Shown here piece by piece: positions 1-8,358 of a stretch of 64,000 nt of DNA. Origin of the DNA: an uncultured Flavobacteriales bacterium (GTDB lineage: Bacteria > Bacteroidota > Bacteroidia > Flavobacteriales > BACL11). The DNA is taken from assembly GCA_949372805.1 (NCBI GenBank), contig CASIBH010000004.1, positions 1 to 64,000 of the forward strand, read 5' to 3'. Made by a program: the position numbers and the translations under genes. Positions within the stretch are counted from its first letter, which is position 1, and every line of letters begins with the position of its first letter. The notes under the pieces are model-generated. The model did no database searches and was not told the origin of the DNA. It saw nothing but the letters and a program-made list of their open reading frames with translations.

Positions 1-1
1 G

Positions 2-190
2 CAGATTATAGAAAAAGGAGGTTTTGTTTATGCTCATTGGGATGGTACGAATGAAACAGAACTTCAAATAAAGAATGAAACCAAAGCAACTATTAGATGT
101 ATTACTCAGGAGCCCTCAAGAGAAGTAGGAGAGTGTATGATAAGTGGTAAGCCATCTGAAAGAAGAGTTTTATTTGCTAAAGCATATTAA
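2..190 (+). CDS. proS: Prolyl-tRNA synthetase, C-terminal end (partial)
   Basis: The first 62 codons of the window read in frame 2 and end at TAA 188-190. The peptide contains [14 protein letters not shown], then [18 protein letters not shown], and stops on tyrosine. This is the C-terminal end of the archaeal/eukaryotic-type (type 3) ProRS, which charges tRNA-Pro with proline in the cytoplasm and is the form expected in Bacteroidota. The catalytic and anticodon-binding domains lie upstream of the window. The next gene starts three bases after the stop, so the two are probably cotranscribed. Confidence 0.85.
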   Translation, partial: QIIEKGGFVYAHWDGTNETELQIKNETKATIRCITQEPSREVGECMISGKPSERRVLFAKAY

Positions 191-192
191 CT

Positions 193-864
193 ATGAAAAA
201 GGAAACTGAAATACTAAAACTATTAAAAGAAAAATCATCAACTAAGCAGTTAATTTATAGAAATACTAAAGAAGCTTTTGATGCACTTGTTGTTTCATTA
301 AAGGCTAAAGAAAAATCTTTAACTGATTTATTGAAAGATGAAGTAGATAATGTTGAATTAGAATTTAAATCAAATGGTTCATTTGATGTTCAATTGAAAT
401 TTGCTGGAGACACACTTTTATTTCATATGCATTCTAATATCTTTGATTTTCCTTCGACTCATGAGATTTGTAAGTCTAAATATGTTAAGCAAGATAAATC
501 AAGAAGTTTCTGTGGTGTCATTAATATTTATAATTTTCTTTCTGATTCATTAAAATATAATCGTTTAAACGATGAGGGAGTGTTAATTGGTAGAGTGTTT
601 ATTAATAAAGAAAAAAAATTCTTTGTTGAAGGAGATGAGGATTTAGGTGCATTGTTTAAAGATTTCTCTAAAAAAGAAATTAATGCCAATTTATTAGATC
701 AAATTATTGATGCATGTATGGTTTTTACTTTAAATTTTGATTTATGTTCTCCAAATTTTAATGATGTGAGATTAGTTTCTGTTCATCATTTATTAGCAAT
801 GAGTATGAATCAAAAAATTAAAACATCTAAAAGACTAGGCTATAAATTGTCAGCTGAGTATTAA
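193..864 (+). CDS. Conserved hypothetical protein, 223 aa
   Basis: I do not recognise a named domain. It is a soluble-looking protein with a lysine- and glutamate-rich N-terminus (about residues 1-60) followed by a mixed alpha/beta body with FHMHSNIFDFPSTH near residue 76. There is no signal peptide and no clear membrane segment. It starts three bases after proS, which suggests cotranscription. The proS link hints at a housekeeping role, but I assign none. Confidence 0.7.
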   Translation: MKKETEILKLLKEKSSTKQLIYRNTKEAFDALVVSLKAKEKSLTDLLKDEVDNVELEFKSNGSFDVQLKFAGDTLLFHMHSNIFDFPSTHEICKSKYVKQDKSRSFCGVINIYNFLSDSLKYNRLNDEGVLIGRVFINKEKKFFVEGDEDLGALFKDFSKKEINANLLDQIIDACMVFTLNFDLCSPNFNDVRLVSVHHLLAMSMNQKIKTSKRLGYKLSAEY

Positions 865-993
865 TTAGATAATCTTAAGTAGTTAAAATTCGATTGAAAT
901 TTGTAATAGCTTGATATTATTTGTGTTTTTTTGGTATCAAATATGAATCTTTTAAGACATTTTAAATTTTTTACAACTATTAATAATTAAATA

Positions 994-1024
994 TTTGCTA
1001 GATTTTAAAAAAAGTATAAATTTG
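994..1024 (+). promoter_or_regulatory. Bacteroidetes-type promoter for tRNA-Glu/rpsT
   Basis: TTTG at 994-997 and TAAATTTG at 1017-1024 are separated by exactly 19 bases. This matches the Bacteroidetes primary sigma consensus TTTG-N19-TAnnTTTG. It sits 24 bases upstream of the tRNA and is the best match of this type that I found in the window. Confidence 0.75.
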
Positions 1025-1048
1025 CAGCCTCGATTCGAGAATCATTAA

Positions 1049-1120
1049 GGCCCGGTCGTCTAGTGGTTAGGACGCCAGGTTTTCATCCTGGTAACCGGGG
1101 TTCGATTCCCCGTCGGGCTA
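1049..1120 (+). tRNA. tRNA-Glu (anticodon TTC)
   Basis: A 72-nt cloverleaf. The acceptor strands are 1049-1055 and 1113-1119, with G-U pairs at both ends. The anticodon stem CCAGG/CCTGG is at 1075-1079 and 1087-1091, with a seven-base loop whose anticodon TTC is 1082-1084. The T arm contains GGTTCGATTCC. The 3' CCA is not encoded. It lies 14 bases before rpsT and downstream of a strong promoter match, so the two are likely cotranscribed. Confidence 0.95.
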
Positions 1121-1134
1121 CAAAATAAAAAAAT

Positions 1135-1389
1135 ATGGCAAATCATAAATCAGCATTAAAAAGAATTAGACAGTCCGAAACTCGTAGACTTCTTAATAAA
1201 TATAAGCATAAAACAACTCGAAACTCTGTAAGAGAGCTTCAGGCATTAACGGATAAAAAATCTGCTAACGCATTGCTTCCTAAAGTTGTTTCAATGTTAG
1301 ATAAGCTTACTAAAGTAAATATCATTCATAAGAACAAAGCATCTAATTTGAAAGGTAAGTTAACAAAACATGTTAATTCTTTAGCTTAA
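1135..1389 (+). CDS. rpsT: 30S ribosomal protein S20
   Basis: 84 residues starting [15 protein letters not shown], the usual S20 N-terminus, and strongly basic throughout. S20 binds 16S rRNA early in 30S assembly. The length is normal for the family. It is preceded by an A-rich stretch rather than a Shine-Dalgarno site, as is usual in Bacteroidota, and followed by a clear intrinsic terminator. Transcription probably starts at the promoter upstream of tRNA-Glu. Confidence 0.95.
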   Translation: MANHKSALKRIRQSETRRLLNKYKHKTTRNSVRELQALTDKKSANALLPKVVSMLDKLTKVNIIHKNKASNLKGKLTKHVNSLA

Positions 1390-1415
1390 TAAACCCTTTG
1401 TTAGAATTTTAAATT

Positions 1416-1449
1416 AGACCTATCTTAATTGATAGGTCTTTTTTTTTTA
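1416..1449 (+). terminator. Rho-independent terminator after rpsT
   Basis: A nine-base perfect stem AGACCTATC / GATAGGTCT with a six-base loop, followed directly by a run of T. It begins 27 bases after the rpsT stop. Confidence 0.85.
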
Positions 1450-1473
1450 TTTTTATTTTTATAATCTTTAGCT

Positions 1474-2166
1474 TTGAATATATCACATATTTTTTTTGAT
1501 TTAGATAGAACTCTTTGGGATTTTGATGTGAATTCTCAGAAAACACTATTAGATATTTACAATGAATACTCATTAAATGTAAGAGGTGTTAAGAGTTTTG
1601 ATCTTTTTTTAAAACACTACCTGAAGATAAATGAGAGCTTATGGGATCTGTATAGGCAAGATCTTATTTCAAAGGATGACCTTCGTTCCAAAAGATTTGA
1701 CCTTACTTTAAATAAATTTTCAATTAACAATAATGAATTAGCTTCTGAAATTGGTAATACTTATGTTTCTAAATCACCATTGCAAACATCTTTATTTCCT
1801 TACACTAAGGACGTATTATCCTATCTTAAAGAAAAATATTCTCTAAGTATTATTACTAATGGATTTGATGAGGTTCAAAAGATTAAGCTTAAAGCTTCTG
1901 GATTAGATACTTTCTTTGACACTGTGGTTACTTCAGATTTTGTTAATGTAAAAAAACCTAATCCTATAATTTTCAAATATGCATTAGATATTAATAATGT
2001 ATCCGCTGAAAATAGTATTATGATAGGAGATGATTTATTAGTAGATATTATTGGTGCAAAAGATGTCGGTTTCTCTCAAATATATTTTAATCCTAATAAT
2101 ATTCCTCATAATAAAATATGTGACTATGAGATTAGATCTCTAAGTGAGATAAAGAATATTTTATAG
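1474..2166 (+). CDS. HAD-family hydrolase, YjjG-type pyrimidine nucleotidase
   Basis: 230 residues with the HAD motifs in order: FFDLDRTLWDF near residues 7-17 (motif I, DxD), ITNGF near 128 (motif II), the lysine in VKKPNP near 160 (motif III) and MIGDDLLVDIIGA near 182 (motif IV). The YjjG subgroup has the DRTLWDF form of motif I and dephosphorylates noncanonical pyrimidine nucleotides. The start is a TTG, because no ATG lies upstream of motif I and the region before it is the rpsT terminator. Substrate assignment is by family only. Confidence 0.8.
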   Translation: MNISHIFFDLDRTLWDFDVNSQKTLLDIYNEYSLNVRGVKSFDLFLKHYLKINESLWDLYRQDLISKDDLRSKRFDLTLNKFSINNNELASEIGNTYVSKSPLQTSLFPYTKDVLSYLKEKYSLSIITNGFDEVQKIKLKASGLDTFFDTVVTSDFVNVKKPNPIIFKYALDINNVSAENSIMIGDDLLVDIIGAKDVGFSQIYFNPNNIPHNKICDYEIRSLSEIKNIL

Positions 2167-2168
2167 TT

Positions 2169-3755
2169 TTACTTTGTAATTTCCATTATCGGGTTGCCTG
2201 TACATCCATTTGGGAATGAAATACCAAGTAATGAACTTATTGTTGGAGCAATATCTTTAATATTAACGAATCTATCAGTTTTACCTTTCTTTATATTACC
2301 ACCAAAAAAGACTAGTGGTACATGAGTGTCATAGTTGTATGAGGATCCATGAGTTGTCCCTCCTTTTTCATAGCTTTTACTAATCCATCCAGGCTGGATA
2401 TCAACTATTACATCACCAGACCTTTTTCTATTAAAGCCTCTTTGAATTTTTGCATGTTGAGAGTGAGTATATTCATAGTTATGCATTTGATATGCTGTAT
2501 ATGTGTTTTTAACACATTCATTTTTTAATAAAAACTCTGCGCAAATTTCTTGAATATCTTTCATTGGTACATCAATATTTTCTTTGATGAAATCATGATT
2601 TAAGAAAACTTGATTGTTAGAGTAATTTAGAATAAATTCTTTTGCTAAGATATTATTTACTGGCCAATTAAAATGATCTCTTAGATGAGTCGTTAGCTCA
2701 TCTTTCATTTCTTGATTAGAATAATATCCAGAGGGAATATTCAATTCTTGTAATTTATGAGGTTCTGAAACTACTCCATGATCTGCTGTTAAAAAAATTA
2801 CAACATTATCAAAGCCAATTTCTTGTTCAATATAATCAAGTATTTTTCCTATTTCATTATCTAATTTAATATATGTGTCTACAATTTCATCAGAATGAGG
2901 TCCGTATTGATGACCGATGTAATCAGTGGATGAGAAGCTTATAGATAAGAAATCCGTAGTTTTAGATTGACCTAATTTTTCATTTTTAAGTACTTGAAGA
3001 GCTAAATCTGCAAGTATTGTATTTCCTAATGGAGTACTTTTTATTATTCCCCCACCATTTGTCATTAGTAAAGAATCTAAATTATGTGAGAAGCTATTTT
3101 TATATTTCCACTTTCCAACAAGATATTGTGCGGCACTATTTTTATTTTGATGCTCTATTAGCCAAACTGGTAATTCGTCCATATAAAAGCTACTGCTTAT
3201 CCAATCTCCATGCTTATCCATCCAATAAGCCGCATCAGCAGAATGGCCAGCTGACAATATAGCTCCTCTATCTTTTAAAGAAATTCCAATCACTTTCGAA
3301 GATGGATTAAATAATTGCATTTCGTCTCCAATTGTTGTGGTAAGCATATGATGTGGAGACATTTTTCCATCGCTTGAAGCTACATCTTCAACTTCTTCAC
3401 TACAATTACAAATTGTGTGCATCTCACCATTTCCAGCACAATAGACAGATTTTTTTATGTTTTTATCATACCAGTTATTAGCAATAATTCCGTGATTTGA
3501 TGGTGTTGTTCCTGTAAAGATACTTGCATGTCCAGGCCCGGTGTATGTAGGGACGTAACTAAAATGTGTATTCTTTAAGAAGTAACCGTTATTTATAAGT
3601 TTTTTAAAACCATTATTTTTAAAATTTCCCCAAAATCGATCAACATAGTCGTAACGCATTTGGTCAACTACAATGCCAACTACTAGCTTGGGTTCTGTTG
3701 CGCTTGCTTTAATATTTACAGAGAGAATTAATAAGAAGATAATTAATTTATACAT
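2169..3755 (-). CDS. PafA-like alkaline phosphatase, exported
   Basis: 528 residues with an N-terminal signal peptide (hydrophobic 4-14, likely cleavage near ASA). It belongs to the alkaline phosphatase superfamily: VVDQMRYDY near 29-37 carries the first metal-binding Asp, and TYTGPGHAS near 70-78 holds the probable threonine nucleophile, as in PafA. FLTADHGV and GTTHGS supply further metal ligands. PafA enzymes hydrolyse phosphomonoesters in the periplasm without phosphate repression. It is the last gene of the minus-strand run, and its start codon overlaps the stop of a small membrane ORF upstream. A phosphodiesterase of the same superfamily is possible but less likely given the threonine. 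Confidence 0.8.
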   Translation of the reverse strand: MYKLIIFLLILSVNIKASATEPKLVVGIVVDQMRYDYVDRFWGNFKNNGFKKLINNGYFLKNTHFSYVPTYTGPGHASIFTGTTPSNHGIIANNWYDKNIKKSVYCAGNGEMHTICNCSEEVEDVASSDGKMSPHHMLTTTIGDEMQLFNPSSKVIGISLKDRGAILSAGHSADAAYWMDKHGDWISSSFYMDELPVWLIEHQNKNSAAQYLVGKWKYKNSFSHNLDSLLMTNGGGIIKSTPLGNTILADLALQVLKNEKLGQSKTTDFLSISFSSTDYIGHQYGPHSDEIVDTYIKLDNEIGKILDYIEQEIGFDNVVIFLTADHGVVSEPHKLQELNIPSGYYSNQEMKDELTTHLRDHFNWPVNNILAKEFILNYSNNQVFLNHDFIKENIDVPMKDIQEICAEFLLKNECVKNTYTAYQMHNYEYTHSQHAKIQRGFNRKRSGDVIVDIQPGWISKSYEKGGTTHGSSYNYDTHVPLVFFGGNIKKGKTDRFVNIKDIAPTISSLLGISFPNGCTGNPIMEITK

Positions 3756-3900
3756 ATTTGTTTTTTTTAAGTTGGTACGATACTACAGATAATATTATTG
3801 CTACTATTACATCATATAAAGGGGGAACATCAGGCCAAATAAAATTCCATAGGCAAACGCATAAAAGCCAAAAAAACCAAATTTTATTGAATTGCTGCAT
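3748..3900 (-). CDS. Small membrane protein, 50 aa
   Basis: An ORF from ATG at 3900 to TAA at 3748-3750. The peptide begins MQQFNKIWFFWLLCVCLW and has two hydrophobic stretches, about residues 7-22 and 28-42, split by the polar turn WPDVPPLYD, and a basic end KKNKYV. It overlaps the 3' end of the PAP2 gene by 17 bases in another frame. Its stop overlaps the pafA start (ATGTATAA), so it fills the whole gap between the two genes. This geometry suggests translational coupling. No known family is recognised. Too short for most gene callers, so it may be missed in related genomes. Confidence 0.5.
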   Translation of the reverse strand: MQQFNKIWFFWLLCVCLWNFIWPDVPPLYDVIVAIILSVVSYQLKKNKYV

Positions 3901-4435
3901 CTTTCTTTATTAAAAATAATTTATAGCTAAACAAACTTACTACAATTGCCCATAACATTCCACCAATAATATCAAATGGGTAATGTACCCCTAGATATAT
4001 TCTGCTAAAACCAACTATTGATGAAATAGTAAAAAGAAATATAAATAACTTTATCTTACGTAGTACTAAGCTAATAAAAAAAGTAATAGAAAACATATTT
4101 GCTGCATGTGATGAAATAAAACTAAATTTTCCTCCACATTCATTAACAATTCTTATATTCTCTAAGAAATGACATGGTCTAAGACGTTGAAAATTATTCT
4201 TAAAAAGATGAACACTTCCAAAGTCTGCTAAAAAAATTAATAAAACGATAGTTAATAAAAGCCACAAGAAGTTGTGTTGCTCATTTTGATATAATTGAAA
4301 TAATAAATATACATAAAGAGGAATAAATGTTAATTTATGACTGAGAATAATCATTATGCTATCCATTTCTGTAAATCCAAGATTGTTTATCGCTGAAAAC
4401 AAGAAAATGTCAATATGTTTAAGCAGTTCAATCAT
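3884..4435 (-). CDS. PAP2-family membrane phosphatase
   Basis: 183 residues with about five membrane helices. The three PAP2 signature motifs are present: KNNFQRLRP near 79-87, SSHAAN near 108-113 (SSH instead of the more usual PSGH), and SRIYLGVHYPFD near 144-155 with catalytic His151. Family members dephosphorylate lipid phosphates such as undecaprenyl pyrophosphate or phosphatidate at the outer face of the inner membrane. The start codon abuts the obgE stop, so it belongs to the same transcript. The exact substrate cannot be read from sequence. Confidence 0.85.
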   Translation of the reverse strand: MIELLKHIDIFLFSAINNLGFTEMDSIMIILSHKLTFIPLYVYLLFQLYQNEQHNFLWLLLTIVLLIFLADFGSVHLFKNNFQRLRPCHFLENIRIVNECGGKFSFISSHAANMFSITFFISLVLRKIKLFIFLFTISSIVGFSRIYLGVHYPFDIIGGMLWAIVVSLFSYKLFLIKKDAAIQ

Positions 4436-5431
4436 TTAGTTTAATTGTTTCCAAATAAGATCTTTTAATTCAGTAAGTCCGTCTTGTGTTATAGAGGAAA
4501 TAAAAATAAATGGGATATTTTTAGGAAGATTAGGTCTTATTTCATCTACTAATTCTTGATCAAGCATGTCTGATTTGCTTATGGCTATAATTCTTTGTTT
4601 GTCTAAAAGTTCAGGATTGTATTTTTGTAGTTCTAAAAGAAGGATATCATACTCTTTATTGATGTCATCTGAGTCTGCAGGAATAATAAATAGAAGAGAT
4701 GAATTTCTTTCAATATGTCTTAAAAAACGAAGTCCTAAGCCTTTACCTTCCGCAGCACCTTCAATGATGCCAGGAATATCAGCCATTATAAAGGATTTAT
4801 GATCCCTATACTGAACAATACCTAAATTAGGCACTAGTGTTGTAAAAGGATAGTTTGCAATCTGAGGTTTCGCTGCTGATAATACTGATAATAATGTAGA
4901 TTTTCCTGCATTTGGAAAACCTACTAATCCAATATCAGCTAAAACTTTTAGTTCTAAGACAAACCAACCTTCAGTAACATCAATTCCCGGTTGAGAGTAG
5001 TGAGGTGATTGGTTGGTAGAAGATTTAAAATGTGAATTACCTCGGCCACCAATTCCACCTTTTAATAAAATTTGTTCTTCATTATTATCAGTAATTTCAA
5101 ATAATACTTTTCCTGTTTCAACATCCTTAGCAATAGTGCCTAAGGGCACATTAAGGATTCTATCTTCTCCGTCTTTTCCAGATGAATGATTACCACTTCC
5201 ACCACCACCATGATCAGCAAAAATATGCTTTGTGTATTTTAAAGGAAGAAGTGTCCACATTTGTTTATTTCCTTTTAAAATAATATGACCTCCTCTTCCA
5301 CCATCCCCGCCATCAGGCCCACCTTTGGCAGTTGTTCTGTCTCTTAAAAAATGTGAAGATCCAGCGCCCCCTCTTCCTGATCGACAAAATATTTTTACAT
5401 AATCAACAAAATTCGAGTGTTTAACCTTCAT
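4436..5431 (-). CDS. obgE: GTPase Obg/CgtA
   Basis: 331 residues. The glycine-rich Obg fold (about 1-165) contains runs such as [12 protein letters not shown], and the G domain has GFPNAGKST (171-179), DIPGIIEG (218-225) and SKSD for the G4 motif, where NKxD is more common. There is no C-terminal OCT domain, giving a short form. Obg binds the 50S subunit late in assembly and links ribosome maturation to nucleotide levels. The start overlaps the adk stop by one base (TAATG), so the genes are coupled. Confidence 0.95.
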   Translation of the reverse strand: MKVKHSNFVDYVKIFCRSGRGGAGSSHFLRDRTTAKGGPDGGDGGRGGHIILKGNKQMWTLLPLKYTKHIFADHGGGGSGNHSSGKDGEDRILNVPLGTIAKDVETGKVLFEITDNNEEQILLKGGIGGRGNSHFKSSTNQSPHYSQPGIDVTEGWFVLELKVLADIGLVGFPNAGKSTLLSVLSAAKPQIANYPFTTLVPNLGIVQYRDHKSFIMADIPGIIEGAAEGKGLGLRFLRHIERNSSLLFIIPADSDDINKEYDILLLELQKYNPELLDKQRIIAISKSDMLDQELVDEIRPNLPKNIPFIFISSITQDGLTELKDLIWKQLN

Positions 5432-6003
5432 TATAATGAGTTAATTACTGAATTCAATCTAATTGTGATTTCATCAATTGAACCAAGTCCACTGATTTCA
5501 TGTAGTTTGCTCTGATTTTTGTAATATAGTTTTAGTGGCGCTGTTTTATTATTATATTCTTCAATTCTATTTGCAATAATTTCAGTACTCTGATCGTCAG
5601 CTCTTCCAGAATCTTTTCCTCTTGAGAGTAACCTTTTAATTAATTCCTTATCGTCAACTTTTAGAGAAACCATTGCCGAAATAGACGTGTTTTGGTGCTT
5701 TAGCAATTGGTCAAGACTTAAGGCTTGTTCTTGTGTTCTTGGAAATCCATCAAAAATAAAACCTGTAGAATTTACATTTTTTTCTAAAATTGATTTTATC
5801 ATATTAATAACTACATCATCAGGAATTAACTTTCCATTATCCATTAATTCTTTAGCTTGTAAACCTAAAGTAGTTTTGTTTTTAATTTCATTTCTTAGTA
5901 TATCTCCTGTAGAAAGATGAATTAGTTTAAATTTTTCTATTAACATCTGTGATTGAGTTCCTTTTCCTGCCCCAGGAGGCCCAAATAATACAATATTTAA
6001 CAT
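5431..6003 (-). CDS. adk: Adenylate kinase
   Basis: 190 residues. The P-loop [10 protein letters not shown] is at about 8-17, the AMP-binding segment contains LSTGDILR, and FDGFPRT follows. The lid is the short form ([10 protein letters not shown]) without the zinc-binding cysteines of the long form. It converts ATP and AMP to two ADP in the cytoplasm. The hpt-adk-obgE order is common in flavobacteria, and the three genes are nearly contiguous here. Confidence 0.95.
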   Translation of the reverse strand: MLNIVLFGPPGAGKGTQSQMLIEKFKLIHLSTGDILRNEIKNKTTLGLQAKELMDNGKLIPDDVVINMIKSILEKNVNSTGFIFDGFPRTQEQALSLDQLLKHQNTSISAMVSLKVDDKELIKRLLSRGKDSGRADDQSTEIIANRIEEYNNKTAPLKLYYKNQSKLHEISGLGSIDEITIRLNSVINSL

Positions 6004-6006
6004 ATT

Positions 6007-6567
6007 TTATTCTTTTAGTTTGTAAATGTGAGGTAAGTTTCTTCCTAGTTCGTCATAATCTAATCCATAACCAACTACAAATTTATTAGGGATTTCTTTT
6101 CCAATAAATTCAATACTAATATCTTTTTTATAGGCCTCTGGCTTAAATAGCAATGTGGCAGTTGTTATGCTTGCAACTTCTTGCTTATTTAAAAGATTTA
6201 TAATTTTTTCAAGTGTTATTCCTGTATCTATAATGTCTTCAATAATAATAATATTTCTATTTTTCACACTGTCAGAGAGTCCAATTAGCTCATTAACATT
6301 TCCTGTTGTTTTTGTTCCTGAATATGATGATAATTTTAGAAATGATACTTCAGTTTTTGATAGATTTATTTTTCGCACAAGATCAGCAGCAAATAAAAAT
6401 GCTCCATTAATAATTACAATAAAAATTGGGTTATCAATTCTAGAGTTATTAATTTTTTCTGCTAAATCTTCAACAATATTAGATATTTCTATGTCATTTA
6501 TAAAAATCTCAAATTCTTTGTCATGAAGTCTAATGCTATTCTCGGAATGTTTTTCTAACTCAGCCAT
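6007..6567 (-). CDS. hpt: Hypoxanthine phosphoribosyltransferase
   Basis: 186 residues of the type I phosphoribosyltransferase fold. The PRPP-binding loop is IIIIEDIIDTGITL near residues 105-118. Family features such as INGAFLFAADL and the late KFVVGYGLDYDE are present. It salvages hypoxanthine and guanine to IMP and GMP. The start overlaps the end of the upstream peptidase gene by 13 bases, which suggests one transcript with translational coupling. Confidence 0.92.
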   Translation of the reverse strand: MAELEKHSENSIRLHDKEFEIFINDIEISNIVEDLAEKINNSRIDNPIFIVIINGAFLFAADLVRKINLSKTEVSFLKLSSYSGTKTTGNVNELIGLSDSVKNRNIIIIEDIIDTGITLEKIINLLNKQEVASITTATLLFKPEAYKKDISIEFIGKEIPNKFVVGYGLDYDELGRNLPHIYKLKE

Positions 6568-8261
6568 TTCTCTCTCATTTTAATTTGTTTTGAGTTAGCA
6601 GTATTCATCTTTTTAAATTCTAAAAGTTCAAAGTATTTATTTTCTAGGGATAGATCTAATGAGAATTTTTTGAATTTGTTTTTAAAAGTAAGTTTTGTTT
6701 TGCTTTTTAAATTTTCAAGTGATTTAATTATTGGGTGCTTTACTTTTTTTCCGTCAATTAATAATAATTCATCTTCAACGCTTACACCATTTAAATCAAT
6801 TTCAGAATCTAACTCAATCAACTTAATAATATGTTTATTGTTCAAATACTGTGTTATAAAACCAAAATATTTAGCTGTTTTACTAGAGTGGGATTTTACA
6901 GATAACTCCATTCCAACATAATCAAGATATTTGTTTAGATTAGGTATATAATCTTTTGTGTTGTAAATATGGTTTGTAAAAACATCATTTGTTTCTGAGT
7001 TACCATATTTCAGACATATATTTTTAAAATCTTGTTCACTATATCCTTTTTTCTTTATCCCATACTCTAAATATAGTTCTTTCATTACATCATGAAGGCT
7101 ATTCTTACCATTAGAATAATTAATAATAGTTAAGTCAATCATAAGCATACAAAGAGCTGCATCTGCGTAAATAGAAACTTTTCTGTTGGGTATGCCCAAT
7201 TTATACCCATCTAGCCAACTATCAAATCCACTGTCTGCAACCGATAAATTAAATCTTCCTGAATTAATTATATGTCTTTCTAAATTTTTATTTTGAGTAG
7301 CTAAGAATTCTTTCCAACTAAAAACATTTGAATTGTAAAGCATAAGATCTCCCATGTAGGTTGTGACACCTTCAGCAACAAATCCTGTTTTAAAATAATT
7401 TTCTTTACTATAGTCATAAGGAAGCATTTCAATTGGTCTAATAGACTTTATATTCCATGTATGGTAAAGTTCATGAGAGCTGACTCCAAGTAGGTCATTA
7501 TAATATTTTCCATCAATTTCTGTGTCAGGACCTAAAAGAATTACAGTATTATTTGAGTGTTCAACTCCGTGATAGCTTCGGTAGGGTGTGATTTGAAATA
7601 GAAAGTGATATTCTTTAACAGGAAAGCTTCCAAAGTGATTAATTTGAGAAATAATAAAAGATTTAAAATCATTCTTTATTTTTTTCCAGTTTGGTTGTTT
7701 CCATCCTTGAAACCAAATATAGAAAATTACACCTTCAACATTAAAAATTTCTTTTTTTAAATTAGCAGAACAAATAATCGGGTTTTCTGCTAATGCATCA
7801 AAGCCAGAAATATAGATATTATTATCTATGCTTTTGACTGCACTTGCAATGTCATAGTTCTTTGGAATGTCAAACTCAAGTAGGTACTCCTCATTTATTC
7901 TTGAAGGGATGTAAAAACAACAATGAACAGGATTTATATAAAGTTGTAGCTCATCCAAATAACAGGCACCTGCATCTAATTGATTTGCATAGTAATTATA
8001 CTTTATAATAATTTCTTTAGCACTATCTGTATCTACCTCCCAAAGATCTTTTGTTTTCTTTCTAAATATTAAAGTATTTCCATTTTCGTCAAATGCTTGC
8101 CATTTTTGAATATTTTGAGCAAAATTTGCAAGTTCATATCTTCCGGGGCGCCAAGCAGGCAATTGAAAAACAACTTTTTTTTGATTGTTAGTTTTAGTGG
8201 ATAGTTCAAAATCAATGAAATGACGATGAGGAAATTTATATGAAATTTTATACTTAATCAT
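6555..8261 (-). CDS. M61-family glycyl aminopeptidase-like metalloprotease
   Basis: 568 residues. The N-terminal beta-rich domain includes PAWRPGRYE (about 35-43). The thermolysin-like catalytic domain has the GVEH motif, the zinc site SSHELYHTWN (HExxH) and the third ligand in GFVAEGVTTYM. A PDZ-like domain occupies about the last 130 residues. No signal peptide is evident at the N-terminus. M61 enzymes favour N-terminal glycine or alanine peptides. It is the first gene of the minus-strand run ending at pafA; a -7 box lies about 26 bases upstream. Confidence 0.88.
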   Translation of the reverse strand: MIKYKISYKFPHRHFIDFELSTKTNNQKKVVFQLPAWRPGRYELANFAQNIQKWQAFDENGNTLIFRKKTKDLWEVDTDSAKEIIIKYNYYANQLDAGACYLDELQLYINPVHCCFYIPSRINEEYLLEFDIPKNYDIASAVKSIDNNIYISGFDALAENPIICSANLKKEIFNVEGVIFYIWFQGWKQPNWKKIKNDFKSFIISQINHFGSFPVKEYHFLFQITPYRSYHGVEHSNNTVILLGPDTEIDGKYYNDLLGVSSHELYHTWNIKSIRPIEMLPYDYSKENYFKTGFVAEGVTTYMGDLMLYNSNVFSWKEFLATQNKNLERHIINSGRFNLSVADSGFDSWLDGYKLGIPNRKVSIYADAALCMLMIDLTIINYSNGKNSLHDVMKELYLEYGIKKKGYSEQDFKNICLKYGNSETNDVFTNHIYNTKDYIPNLNKYLDYVGMELSVKSHSSKTAKYFGFITQYLNNKHIIKLIELDSEIDLNGVSVEDELLLIDGKKVKHPIIKSLENLKSKTKLTFKNKFKKFSLDLSLENKYFELLEFKKMNTANSKQIKMREKWLS

Positions 8262-8286
8262 AGAGGATTTATAATGAGCAAAAATA

Positions 8287-8294
8287 CAAATTTA
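8287..8294 (-). promoter_or_regulatory. -7 box upstream of the M61/hpt/adk/obgE run
   Basis: Minus-strand TAAATTTG matches TAnnTTTG and lies 26 bases before the peptidase start. No TTTG was found at the matching -33 distance, so this is a partial match. Confidence 0.4.
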
Positions 8295-8358
8295 AAGAAT
8301 GAATTACAGATATTTTAGCTAATATTGCAAAGTAATAATTAACTAAAAAAAGAAAAAA

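Noticed and set aside
865..993. Hidden gene or terminator between the hypothetical protein and the tRNA promoter
   Set aside because: AT-rich with no ORF of note; TTGATA/TATCAA repeats exist but are not followed by a T run.
1469..1476. TAGCTTTG as a promoter for the HAD hydrolase gene
   Set aside because: It overlaps the TTG start codon, so a transcript from it would miss the catalytic DxD motif; probably chance.
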